Shown here: positions 53,185 through 61,035 of the stretch, in pieces
Numbering within the stretch: the stretch's first letter is position 1
How the letters are laid out: each line of letters opens with the position of its first letter
Assembly: GCA_035911135.1 (NCBI GenBank)
Contig: JAMHWD010000011.1
Coordinates: forward strand, 71,903 to 135,902
Source: JAMHWD01 sp035911135
GTDB lineage: Bacteria > Pseudomonadota > Alphaproteobacteria > Micavibrionales > Micavibrionaceae
DNA: 64,000 nt
Direction of reading: 5' to 3'
The notes under the pieces: generated by a model
Database searches by the model: none
What the model was told of the DNA's origin: nothing
Seen by the model: the letters and a program-made list of their open reading frames with translations, nothing else
Made by a program: the position numbers and the translations under genes

Positions 53185-54435
53185 ATGAGAGTCTTGATTA
53201 TCGGAGCCGGCGGAGCCGGGAGCGTTGTCGCCAAGAAATGCGCCATGAACAAGGATGTTTTCAGCCATATCCATCTGGCCAGCCGCAGCATCGGTAAATG
53301 CGAAAAGATCAAGGCCGAGATCAAACAACATTTCGGTCTGGATATCGATATCTCGACATTAGATGCCGATAAAGTTCCCGACACGGTTGCCCTGATCAAC
53401 AAGGTAAAGCCCGATCTGGTGATCAACATGGCCCTGCCCTATCAGGATCTGGCGATCATGGATGCCTGCCTTGAGACAAAAACCAATTACATGGACACGG
53501 CCAATTACGAACCCATTGATGTGGCCAAGTTCGAATATCACTGGCAATGGGCGTATCAGGAGCGTTTCAAGGCGGCGGGTATCGTGGCCGTTCTGGGATG
53601 CGGTTTTGATCCGGGCCAGACGAATATCTACTGTGCCTACGCGCAAAAGAACCTGTTCGATGAAATCCATTATGTCGATATCATCGATTGCAATGCTGGC
53701 GATCACGGTCAGGCCTTCGCCACGAATTTCAACCCGGAGATTAACCTGCGCGAAGTAACCCAGAAGGGCAAATACTGGGAGAACGGCAAATGGATCGAGA
53801 CGGAGCCGCTGGAGTTTCGCAAGATGATCGACTACCCGGAAGTGGGCGAGAAAGCCTCCTATCTGCTCTATCACGAGGAACTTGAATCCCTCGTGCAGAA
53901 TATCAAGGGCCTCAAGCGCATTCGTTTCTGGATGACATTCGGTGATGCCTATATCAAGCACATGGAAGTCCTGCAGAATGTCGGCATGACGCGCATTGAC
54001 CCGGTGGTGCATAACGGCGTGGAAATTGTTCCCATACAATTCCTGAAAACTTTGCTGCCTGAACCCGCCTCACTGGCGGATGGTTACACCGGCAAGACTT
54101 CGATTGGATGCGTTATGACGGGATTGAAAGACGGCAAGGAAAAGACGGTCCTGATCTATAACGTTTGCGACCATGCCCAGACGCATAAGGAAGTCCAGGC
54201 CCAAGCCGTTTCCTACACCACAGGCGTGCCGCCAGTCACAGGCGCGATCATGATGGCCAAGGGCTTCTGGGGCAAGGAACCCGGCGTATGGAATGTCGAG
54301 CAGCTCGACCCGAACCCCTTCATGGAAGAAGTCGCCAAGCAGGGATTGCCATGGCATGTGAAGGAACTGGCTTCTGGTTTGGGAGAACTCACCGAACGCC
54401 GCGATGTGTACCAAAAGAAAGACAAGGCGGCTTGA
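53185..54435 (+). CDS. Carboxy(nor)spermidine dehydrogenase (saccharopine dehydrogenase-like)
   Basis: 416 residues from ATG 53185 with GAAGGGG upstream. The N-terminal Rossmann motif is VLIIGAGGAGSVVAKKCAMN. CGFDPGQTNIYCAYAQK and DCNAGDHGQAFATNFNPEIN follow, typical of the Lys1-like enzymes that join aspartate semialdehyde to putrescine or diaminopropane. Because the adjacent genes make putrescine, carboxyspermidine is the more likely product. The decarboxylase gene lies 785 bp downstream, separated by an AT-rich insertion. Confidence 0.92.
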   Translation: MRVLIIGAGGAGSVVAKKCAMNKDVFSHIHLASRSIGKCEKIKAEIKQHFGLDIDISTLDADKVPDTVALINKVKPDLVINMALPYQDLAIMDACLETKTNYMDTANYEPIDVAKFEYHWQWAYQERFKAAGIVAVLGCGFDPGQTNIYCAYAQKNLFDEIHYVDIIDCNAGDHGQAFATNFNPEINLREVTQKGKYWENGKWIETEPLEFRKMIDYPEVGEKASYLLYHEELESLVQNIKGLKRIRFWMTFGDAYIKHMEVLQNVGMTRIDPVVHNGVEIVPIQFLKTLLPEPASLADGYTGKTSIGCVMTGLKDGKEKTVLIYNVCDHAQTHKEVQAQAVSYTTGVPPVTGAIMMAKGFWGKEPGVWNVEQLDPNPFMEEVAKQGLPWHVKELASGLGELTERRDVYQKKDKAA

Positions 54436-54489
54436 CGCGGCATTGTCACGGCAAGGAGGGCAAAAGGCCAACAAAGCAATCTCCCCAAT

Positions 54490-54549
54490 CGTCATTACCC
54501 GCCTTGTGCGGGTAATCCATGGATCACACGGACAAGCCGTGTGATGACG
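54490..54549 (+). repeat. 60-bp double-hairpin palindromic element (intergenic copy B)
   Basis: Begins CGTCAT and ends ATGACG. Hairpin 1 TTACCCGC/GCGGGTAA and hairpin 2 ATCACACGG-ACAAG-CCGTGTGAT, joined by CCATGG. Compared with 47583, each stem has a base-pair exchange (C-G to T-A, and T-A to C-G) retaining pairing. Confidence 0.8.
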
Positions 54550-54562
54550 TAAATGGTTCTGG

Positions 54563-54587
54563 ATTGCTTCGCTGCGCTCGCAATGAC
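54563..54587 (+). repeat. Short palindromic element (ATTGC…GCAATGAC)
   Basis: ATTGCTTCGCTGCGCTCGCA followed by ATGACA. Elements of this appearance are dispersed in several alphaproteobacterial genomes. Together with the 60-bp element it forms the upstream border of the AT-rich gene, whose ATG lies 3 bp beyond it. Confidence 0.6.
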
Positions 54588-54589
54588 AG

Positions 54590-55210
54590 ATGAATTTAGC
54601 AAAAATTTCAGAAGATTTTTTTTGTGAGCTTGGTCAAAACTTGGACTGGGATGTTTCAAAAATTCCTGAATGCAGCACCCCTACCCCTGATTTTTCAGTT
54701 AAAACAAAGTCAGGCCTTTTTATAGCTGAAATTTCATCAATAGATTATGAATTTATTGAAGGCAAATGTTACTCTTCAAGGCTTGGAGAAACTGTTCGCA
54801 AAAAAATACATACGAAAAAATCCAACAAGCAACTAAAGGGCCATAATGTCCCCACTTTATTAGTTCTTACAGGACCTTCTTGGGAGCTTGGCTTTGAATC
54901 AATAGTTGCAGCCATGTACGGAGATTTAACAGTTAATATTAGCGTTGAATCTGGAGAATACTCAGACCTCTACTATGGAAAAAATTCAAAAATGCAAAAA
55001 GATCGAAATACAAGTATAAGTGCTTTAGGATTTCTAACTCGCACTCTTAAGAACAGCGAAGATATCGGAAAGGATCAAGCAGAAACAATTCCTCATATAA
55101 CGATCTATCATAACATGTATGCTAAAAATCCTTTCACCAAAGATTTCTTCTCTAAACCAGACAACATATGCGAATACTGGTTTTCAGAAGGAATCGCAGC
55201 AAATATTTAA
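54590..55210 (+). CDS. AT-rich orphan gene, 206 residues (possible nuclease-like fold)
   Basis: Base composition and codon use are far more AT-rich than the flanking polyamine genes, so recent transfer is likely. The soluble protein has CSTPTPDFSVKTKSGLFIAE then IS, a P-D-(x11)-E-x-S arrangement that vaguely resembles the PD-(D/E)xK core but lacks the Lys. HNVPTLLVLTGPSWELGFES is a beta-alpha unit. The ATG at 54590 abuts a palindromic element and has no clear ribosome site. No function assigned. It separates the carboxyspermidine dehydrogenase and decarboxylase genes. Confidence 0.6.
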   Translation: MNLAKISEDFFCELGQNLDWDVSKIPECSTPTPDFSVKTKSGLFIAEISSIDYEFIEGKCYSSRLGETVRKKIHTKKSNKQLKGHNVPTLLVLTGPSWELGFESIVAAMYGDLTVNISVESGEYSDLYYGKNSKMQKDRNTSISALGFLTRTLKNSEDIGKDQAETIPHITIYHNMYAKNPFTKDFFSKPDNICEYWFSEGIAANI

Positions 55211-55220
55211 GATCACTACT

Positions 55221-56366
55221 ATGCTAATTTTCCAATCCATCACCACCCCCTCCTATGTTGCCGATATTGCTGCCGTGAAGCGCAATATGGATGTGGCCGC
55301 GCGTATTAAACGCGAGGCGGGAATAAGTATGGTTCTGGCCACCAAGGCTTTTGCCCTGCCTGCCGTGTTCCCGTATATGAGAGACACGCTGGATGGGACA
55401 ACGGCGAGCGGGCTTTACGAGGCGCGATTGGGCCATGAGCATTTCGGCAAGGAAGTCCATACCTACTCCCCCGCCTACCGCGAGGAAGATTTGGTGGCGA
55501 TCACGCAATATTCCGGCCATATCTATTTTAATTCGGTGGAGCAGTTAAAACGCTTTGCACCGATGGTGCGTGCGCGCCGGAAGGATGCGAAAATTGGCCT
55601 CCGCGTCAATCCGCAATACTCGCTGGTGAAGAATTCCGAGCTGTATGATCCATCCTCCCCCTGCTCGCGTTTTGGGGTGCTGAAAGGGGAGCTGACGGAT
55701 GAGGTTTTAGACCTGATCGACATCATCCATTTTCACAATCTGTGTGAAAATATGGCGGAAGACTCCGTGGCGCTGATCAATCATCTGCGCGATAATTTCG
55801 CCTTCGCGCTGGAGAAGGTTGAGCACTTAAACCTTGGCGGCGGGCATTTCTACAGCCACCCGGATTACGATGTGGACGCCCTGATTGCGGGCTTAAAATC
55901 TTTAAGCCAAGATTTCAACATCCATATCACGCTGGAGCCCGGCGCGGCGCATGTCCTGAATGCCGGGTATCTGGTGGGCAGCGTTCTGGATATCATCAAG
56001 CGCGATGGCACATCACTGGCGATCTTGGATGCCTCGGCCTCCACGCATATGCCGGATGTTTTAGAGGTTCCTTATCGCCCCAATATCATCGGATCCGGCG
56101 CGCCGCAGGAAAAGGCGCATAATTATATCCTGGGCGGCAATACCTGCATGACCGGGGATGTGATCGGGGAATACAGCTTTGATGCGCCGCTTGAGGTGGG
56201 TCAGAAGCTGATCTTTCTAGACATGATGCAATATTCATTCGTCAAGAACACGACCTTTAACGGCGTGCCCTTGCCTGATATTGCCCTCCTCCATGAAGAC
56301 GGGCGTTACGAGATCATCAAGCAGTTTGGCTATGAAGCGTTTTCCGCGCGGGTTTGCGCGTCTTAG
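55221..56366 (+). CDS. nspC: Carboxy(nor)spermidine decarboxylase
   Basis: 381 residues from ATG 55221. It is a PLP-dependent fold-type III decarboxylase. VLATKAFALPAVFPYMRDTL holds the PLP Lys. SLVKNSELYDPSSPCSRFGV, HNLCENMAEDS, LNLGGGHFYSHPDY and ILGGNTCMTGDVIGEYSFD match NspC/CASDC. It removes CO2 from carboxyspermidine to give spermidine. It starts 10 bp after the AT-rich gene, so expression may now depend on that insertion. Its 3' end overlaps the convergent SET gene by 50 bp. Confidence 0.95.
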   Translation: MLIFQSITTPSYVADIAAVKRNMDVAARIKREAGISMVLATKAFALPAVFPYMRDTLDGTTASGLYEARLGHEHFGKEVHTYSPAYREEDLVAITQYSGHIYFNSVEQLKRFAPMVRARRKDAKIGLRVNPQYSLVKNSELYDPSSPCSRFGVLKGELTDEVLDLIDIIHFHNLCENMAEDSVALINHLRDNFAFALEKVEHLNLGGGHFYSHPDYDVDALIAGLKSLSQDFNIHITLEPGAAHVLNAGYLVGSVLDIIKRDGTSLAILDASASTHMPDVLEVPYRPNIIGSGAPQEKAHNYILGGNTCMTGDVIGEYSFDAPLEVGQKLIFLDMMQYSFVKNTTFNGVPLPDIALLHEDGRYEIIKQFGYEAFSARVCAS

Positions 56367-56769
56367 CAATCGTGGCGGCGGCCGGCAATTCCGGCATGCC
56401 AAGCTTGAGATACCAGTACACGTCAAATTCGCGGTAATTCAGCGTCAGCTCCTCGCCCGCATCAATATCGCGCCCGGCATAGACATTGCCATCCGGCGCA
56501 TCGAATGTATTGGCGATTTCCGCATGATTGACGAAACGGTCATTATCCGCGGGCATGTAATAGAACCCGTCCCGCGGATATTTGTAGCCGTAATGCGAAA
56601 GATAGGTTTTCACATCTTCCGGGAGAGCCATAAACTCATCCTCCGTGTAGCGCTGGTCGAAATTGCGTTCGAAAGACCAGACCAATGAACCTTTTTTAAT
56701 GGGTTCGGCGGCAAACGCGCCCATGCCATTAATCGCACTTGGACTGATAAAGGTTTTTACACGGAGCAT
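56317..56769 (-). CDS. SET-domain protein
   Basis: 150 residues, consisting almost only of a SET domain. INGMGAFAAEPIKKGSLVWS is the N-terminal motif, DRFVNHAEIANTF corresponds to the R-F-x-N-H SAM-binding motif, and GEELTLNYREFD to the G-E-E-L-x-x-x-Y motif. A basic C-terminal tail (KTRKPARKTLHSQ) follows. SET proteins are lysine methyltransferases; the bacterial substrate is unknown. It sits between two polyamine genes. Confidence 0.85.
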   Translation of the reverse strand: MLRVKTFISPSAINGMGAFAAEPIKKGSLVWSFERNFDQRYTEDEFMALPEDVKTYLSHYGYKYPRDGFYYMPADNDRFVNHAEIANTFDAPDGNVYAGRDIDAGEELTLNYREFDVYWYLKLGMPELPAAATIAKTRKPARKTLHSQTA

Positions 56770-56800
56770 TCAATAATGGCGCCTCCCCTTGGTGTACGCT

Positions 56801-58003
56801 TTACGGTTTTGTGGGATCGATGCACACCGTATCGGCATGACCAAATCCGTTAAAATTACTGCGCATCGCAACGCTGTAGGCTCCTGCGTTTTCAAATACA
56901 ACCCAGTCACCCATGCCGATGTCAGAAGGCAGCATAAATGGACCATACATCATATCCAAAGAATCGCAAGTGGGTCCCGCGAGACGGTACGCGATTTCGC
57001 CGGCCTCAAACGGGCGGTCACAGCTGAAGGCCTGCACCGGGTAGCGAAGACCCAGCCATTCGCAGGCATCAAACAGACCGCCGTAAATGCCGTCATTGAT
57101 ATAAAGCATATCGCCCTTACGCAGTTCCACGCGGGTGACCAGTTTTACGCCTTGCGCCACCAGAACGCGGCCGGGTTCGGCCATCAGCGGAATATCGGAC
57201 AGACCCGCCAGTTCCAGCGCATCCTTGATCGCATCCACGCAATCCTGCACGCCGCAGACAGCAACACCATCCGCATAAGGCACAGGGAAACCGCCACCCA
57301 CGTTCAGGGTGTCGATTTTCACGCCGGATTCAGCGATCAGATCAGCCGCATAGGCAATGGCCTGTGCATAGCGCGAAGCCTCGGCCGTTTGCGTGCCGAC
57401 ATGGAAGCTCACGCCCAGCGCATTGGCCACAGGACGGCATTGCTGGAGCAGTTCCAGCGCTTCAAGGCGGGATGCGCCGAATTTGCTGGAGAAGTCGATA
57501 AAGGCCTTATCGTTTTTCGGCAAAGCCAAGCGCACGAACAGGTTCAGGTCCTGCGCCAGGTCCGTTTCACGCAAAATCTTGTAAAGCTCGTCCGTGCAAT
57601 CCAGCACGAAATTGCGTACGCCATGGGAAAAATACGCCTCGCGGATATCCTCAGGCGCCTTGATCGGGTGCATGAAATACACATCCGCCGCCGGAAAGCG
57701 GGATTTAACCTGACGGATTTCATCAATCGAGGCCACATCATAGGCCTGCACGCCGCCGCGGCTGATCGCCTCGAGCACCTGCATTTCAGGATTGGTTTTC
57801 ACCGCATAAAGCGCCTTACCCGGAAATGCGGCCACAAAGGCACGCGCGGCGTTTTCAATCACATGCGGATAAACCGCATAGAGCGGACGCGCCGGTTTGA
57901 GCGCCGCAATCGCAGCGTTCAGGGAGTTATACGAAACTTTCTTTTTATTCAGTGCCTTATTGTGGCGCTGGGCATTGCCCAGAGACATGTTTTTTGCCAT
58001 CAA
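56801..58003 (-). CDS. Ornithine/lysine decarboxylase, fold type III
   Basis: 400 residues. AVKTNPEMQVLEAISRGGVQ contains the PLP-binding Lys. FHVGTQTAEASRYAQAIAYA, NVGGGFPVPYADG and EPGRVLV follow. AGPTCDSLDMM holds the C-terminal active-site Cys-Asp typical of the eukaryote-type ornithine decarboxylases. It makes putrescine from ornithine (or cadaverine from lysine). GAGGA precedes the ATG. Translation is preceded by a leader of about 330 nt with hairpins and two small upstream frames. With AguA/AguB the cell has two routes to putrescine. Confidence 0.94.
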   Translation of the reverse strand: MMAKNMSLGNAQRHNKALNKKKVSYNSLNAAIAALKPARPLYAVYPHVIENAARAFVAAFPGKALYAVKTNPEMQVLEAISRGGVQAYDVASIDEIRQVKSRFPAADVYFMHPIKAPEDIREAYFSHGVRNFVLDCTDELYKILRETDLAQDLNLFVRLALPKNDKAFIDFSSKFGASRLEALELLQQCRPVANALGVSFHVGTQTAEASRYAQAIAYAADLIAESGVKIDTLNVGGGFPVPYADGVAVCGVQDCVDAIKDALELAGLSDIPLMAEPGRVLVAQGVKLVTRVELRKGDMLYINDGIYGGLFDACEWLGLRYPVQAFSCDRPFEAGEIAYRLAGPTCDSLDMMYGPFMLPSDIGMGDWVVFENAGAYSVAMRSNFNGFGHADTVCIDPTKP

Positions 58004-58129
58004 ACAAATCCTCGCGGTTAACAGTCGTTAATGTAAGTGTCGGTAAAAGCGTTTTTTCCAGTCTATCTTGCGAACACTCCAGCAAAACAGATCTGAGGCT
58101 TGCCCATTATCTTAGCAAGCCAGACGCCT

Positions 58130-58216
58130 TTACCGCATACACCGCTGTATGCGCGAGATTGTGATGAATGCACTATCGGGATTTGTTCCCCGGCCAGCTG
58201 CAACAGTATGTTTCAT
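58130..58216 (-). CDS. Upstream frame 2 in decarboxylase leader (28 residues)
   Basis: ATG at 58216 preceded by AAAGGG at 8-nt spacing. It encodes a 28-residue peptide starting MKHTVAAGRG and ending TISRIQRCMR, then TAA. Its last codons form the CGCATACA/TGTATGCG hairpin, so a ribosome paused near the end would melt it. This is typical of attenuator design. The peptide itself is basic. Confidence 0.45.
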   Translation of the reverse strand: MKHTVAAGRGTNPDSAFITISRIQRCMR

Positions 58217-58264
58217 ACGCAAACCCTTTCAAGCTGCAGGTTTGGACTAAAAGTCCGCCCCAGA

Positions 58265-58294
58265 TCAAAAATGTTCACGCCGTTGCATAACCAT
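58265..58294 (-). CDS. Upstream frame 1 in decarboxylase leader (9 residues)
   Basis: ATG at 58294, with GGGAG 10 nt upstream inside a hairpin. The frame reads MVMQRREHF then TGA. A very short basic peptide near the 5' end of the transcript could stall ribosomes in response to ornithine or polyamines, as the SpeFL peptide does in E. coli. That parallel is inference. Confidence 0.45.
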   Translation of the reverse strand: MVMQRREHF

Positions 58295-58342
58295 GGCTGG
58301 GACGCTCCCAGAGGGGCCAGAGACACGTGCGTAATAATTCAT

Positions 58343-58370
58343 TGTATAATGTTATTTTCTGCAAATTCAA
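58343..58370 (-). promoter_or_regulatory. Predicted promoter of the ornithine decarboxylase leader
   Basis: On the minus strand, TTGAAT (58365-58370) and TATACA (58343-58348) with a 16-bp spacer. Transcription would begin near 58336, about 40 nt before the first upstream frame. Confidence 0.5.
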
Positions 58371-58371
58371 A

Positions 58372-58421
58372 GAAAAAAATGCACCGCCTGAAAACGGGCC
58401 AAACACAAGGGATTTCAGGCG
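58372..58421 (-). terminator. Probable terminator of the DUF423 gene
   Basis: On the minus strand, CGCCTGAAA and TTTTCAGGCG pair around an 18-nt loop, followed by GGTGCATTTTTTTC. It lies just before the decarboxylase promoter and separates the two transcripts. Confidence 0.55.
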
Positions 58422-58457
58422 TTAGCCCGGATTGTTCCCGGCCGAAGCCACAAAATT

Positions 58458-58850
58458 TTACACAGATTTTGCCCCCCGGGAGGCAAAAGGCAAAAACCCG
58501 GCCGCCAGCCACCCGGCCATCAGCATCACCCCGCCCAAAGGCGTGGCCATGCCATATTGATTGCTGCCCGTCAGATGCGCGATATAAAGGCTGCCGCTAA
58601 AGATGATGATTCCGGCCGAAAACAGTGCCGCACTTACGGCCATGACCTTGCGCCAGGCCGCATGATCCATGTGCAGCACAGCCAGCCCCAAAACCAGCAA
58701 TACGATAGAATAAAGCTGATGATAGCGCAGGGCAATGTCCAGACTGCCTGAAACATCACCGCCGCCGGCATGGCGGAAATAGGCCGCCAGCGCCACTGAC
58801 AAACACCCCAATACAGCCGCAAGCGGCAAGATCCATTTCATGATTTTCAT
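58458..58850 (-). CDS. DUF423-family membrane protein
   Basis: 130 residues with four hydrophobic segments. IIIFSGSLYIAHLTG followed by TPLGGVMLMAGWLAAGF is the DUF423 hallmark, and an early ALRYHQLYSIVLLVLG matches the family His. Function unknown. Confidence 0.9.
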   Translation of the reverse strand: MKIMKWILPLAAVLGCLSVALAAYFRHAGGGDVSGSLDIALRYHQLYSIVLLVLGLAVLHMDHAAWRKVMAVSAALFSAGIIIFSGSLYIAHLTGSNQYGMATPLGGVMLMAGWLAAGFLPFASRGAKSV

Positions 58851-58920
58851 CTCCCTTGCGGCTTATGATAAAGGAACATAGTCTATCCCGATACGTTTTT
58901 AAGATGGCAAAAGGCGGGAC

Positions 58921-59526
58921 ATGGCAAGAAACAATAAAGAAAAACCAGATGATGGCAGCAAGACCTTCACCGGATTGCTTGATGGCATCAATGCCTGCGT
59001 CAAAAACGGACGCCTTGGCGTGGGTGATCTGTTTGAGGCCCTGAACCACCGCGGTTTTGGCCCGCTCATGCTGATGCCGGCGCTGATCGTCATCTCGCCT
59101 GTTGGCGCGATTCCGGGGGCCTGCGCGATATTCGGCGGCATTATTTTTCTGGTTTCGCTGCAGATTCTGATCGGCAAGCATTCACCGTGGTTGCCGGGAT
59201 GGTTAAAAAAAATGTCATTTAACGGTGATAAATTCTCATCCGGCATCAAGAAAATAAAACCATACGCGCAAAAGCTGGATAAATTCGTCAAGCACAGGCT
59301 TGCCTTCCTGACCGATAACGATCTCGCCCAGCGCGCCACGGCCCTTTTATGCATGGTACTTTCTGTGGGCATCATGACCTTGAGCCTGATCCCCTTTGCG
59401 CCGGCGGCACTGGCCTTGCCTATATTTCTACTAGGCCTTGGCCTGACCGCCAATGACGGCGCGATCATGGCGGGGGGCTATGCTACGCTCGCCCTCCCGC
59501 TGCTGATTATGACGGAAATATTCTAG
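58921..59526 (+). CDS. ExoD-family membrane protein
   Basis: 201 residues. The family pattern includes GDLFEALNHRGFGPLMLMPA, PVGAIPGACAIFGGIIFLV and a late LSLIPFAPAALALPIFLLGL. ExoD is needed for exopolysaccharide production and stress survival in Sinorhizobium; mechanism unknown. Its stop overlaps the convergent permease gene by 4 bp. Confidence 0.88.
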   Translation: MARNNKEKPDDGSKTFTGLLDGINACVKNGRLGVGDLFEALNHRGFGPLMLMPALIVISPVGAIPGACAIFGGIIFLVSLQILIGKHSPWLPGWLKKMSFNGDKFSSGIKKIKPYAQKLDKFVKHRLAFLTDNDLAQRATALLCMVLSVGIMTLSLIPFAPAALALPIFLLGLGLTANDGAIMAGGYATLALPLLIMTEIF

Positions 59527-60932
59527 GCCTGCGCCAGCTTGCTGTGGCGGTAGGAATAAAACACGTAAATCAAGACGCCCGCCAGCAACCATAATACAAA
59601 GCGTTCATGTGTATGCGCCGGCAGGAACGCGATAAGCGCGCCGCAGGAAATAACACCCAGCACAGGCAGGATAATCCCGCCAGGCACCTTGAACGGGCGC
59701 GGCATGTCCGGATGCGTCTTGCGAAGGACAATCACGCCGATACACACCAGCACAAAGGCCGCCAGCGTACCGATATTCACAAGCTCGGCCAATGCGCCCA
59801 GCGGAATAAACCCGGCCATCACCGCCATGAAAATTCCGCAGATGACGGTTGAGCGCACAGGCGTTTGCGTCTTTTCATTCACCGCGCCGAAAAACTGCGG
59901 CAACAATCCATCGCGCGACATCGCAAAAATAATGCGCGTCAGGCCGTAATACAGCACCAGCATGACCGTGGTCAGGCCAGTGATTACGCCCGTGGCCACC
60001 AGTGCCGAGGCCCAGCTTACGCCCACACGCTCCAGCGCGAAGGATACAGGATAGGATACATTCAATTCCGTATAAGGAACCATACCTGTGAGCATGCCGG
60101 AGACGATAATATAGATCAGCGTGCAAAACCCAAGCGAGGCCAGAATACCGATCGGCACATCGCGCTTGGGGTTGCGCGATTCCTCCACAGCCGTTGAGAC
60201 CGCATCAAACCCGACATAGGCGAAAAATACGACAGAAGCCCCGGCCAAAATCCCGATAGGCTTGCCCAGCTCGTCATGGCCGAACCAGCCAAAGGGCATG
60301 AAGGGCGACCAGTTTTCCGGCGCGATGTGAAAAATCCCAACAGCCAGAAAAACGGCAATCGTGAGCAATTTGATAAAGACCATGGCCGCGTTCAGGCGCG
60401 CGCTTTCTTTCACGCCCACAATCAAAAGCGCCATCAGCGCCAGAATAATCAAAACGGCGGGAAGATTCACCAATCCCGGCTCCGGCGCGAATGGCCCGGC
60501 CAGCAGATAATGCGGGATCGGCACGCCAATCGCCACCAAGGCGTTATTAAAGTAACCCGACCAGCCATTGGCCACAGCCGCCACGGCCACGCCGTATTCC
60601 AAAATCAGATCCCAGCCGATAATCCAGGCCAGAAATTCCCCGAACGCCGCATAGGAATACCCGTAAGCACTGCCGCAGCCGCCGACGCTGGAGGCCAGTT
60701 CGGAATAAGCCAGAGCGGCAAAGGCGCAGGCCACGCCCGCCACCACGAATGACAGCACCACCGCCGGCCCCGAAGTCGTTGCCGCCGCCACGCCGGTCAG
60801 GACGAAAATGCCTGTGCCGATAATCGCGCCAATCCCCAGCAAGGTCAGATCAAAGGCGCTCAGGCATTTTTTGAGGCCGAGCGTGTCCTGTTCAACGGGT
60901 TTTTTGCGGAAAATAGTTTTGATGAACGACAT
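59523..60932 (-). CDS. APC-family amino acid permease (cationic amino acid transporter-like)
   Basis: 469 residues with about twelve membrane helices. GIGAIIGTGIFVLTGVAAA is the signature of the first APC helix. AFAALAYSELASSVGGCGSA, YSYAAFGEFLAWIIGWDLIL and VFFAYVGFDAVSTAVEESRN match the CAT/YfnA subgroup, which moves arginine, lysine or ornithine in several relatives. The polyamine locus nearby makes arginine or ornithine supply attractive, but the substrate is inferred. Confidence 0.9.
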   Translation of the reverse strand: MSFIKTIFRKKPVEQDTLGLKKCLSAFDLTLLGIGAIIGTGIFVLTGVAAATTSGPAVVLSFVVAGVACAFAALAYSELASSVGGCGSAYGYSYAAFGEFLAWIIGWDLILEYGVAVAAVANGWSGYFNNALVAIGVPIPHYLLAGPFAPEPGLVNLPAVLIILALMALLIVGVKESARLNAAMVFIKLLTIAVFLAVGIFHIAPENWSPFMPFGWFGHDELGKPIGILAGASVVFFAYVGFDAVSTAVEESRNPKRDVPIGILASLGFCTLIYIIVSGMLTGMVPYTELNVSYPVSFALERVGVSWASALVATGVITGLTTVMLVLYYGLTRIIFAMSRDGLLPQFFGAVNEKTQTPVRSTVICGIFMAVMAGFIPLGALAELVNIGTLAAFVLVCIGVIVLRKTHPDMPRPFKVPGGIILPVLGVISCGALIAFLPAHTHERFVLWLLAGVLIYVFYSYRHSKLAQA

Positions 60933-61035
60933 GGCGTTTCGTGACCTTTCGTGATGTCCCTGCTTATGTTATTGTTTTTGAGCTTAATATTCTTAAAAAC
61001 TCCGGCGCAAAACCTCAAGCCCGCATGGCATAATT

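Larger units (their letters stand above)
58004..58336 (-). promoter_or_regulatory. Structured leader of ornithine decarboxylase (speF-motif candidate)
   Basis: In transcript order the leader shows CTGGGA-GCG-TCCCAG (58297-58311), GGACT-TTT-AGTCC (58244-58256), CGCATACA-GCGG-TGTATGCG (58134-58153) and GGCTTGC-(11)-GCAAGCC (58097-58121). It includes two small frames with ribosome sites. Alphaproteobacterial ornithine decarboxylase genes are known to carry a conserved leader called the speF motif (Rfam). Gene context and length agree, but I could not align the consensus here. The first hairpin contains the ribosome site of the first small frame. Confidence 0.6.

Noticed and set aside
56789..58021. 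410-codon open frame opposite the ornithine decarboxylase
   Set aside because: Exact mirror of a complete enzyme gene, with no ribosome site or domain content.
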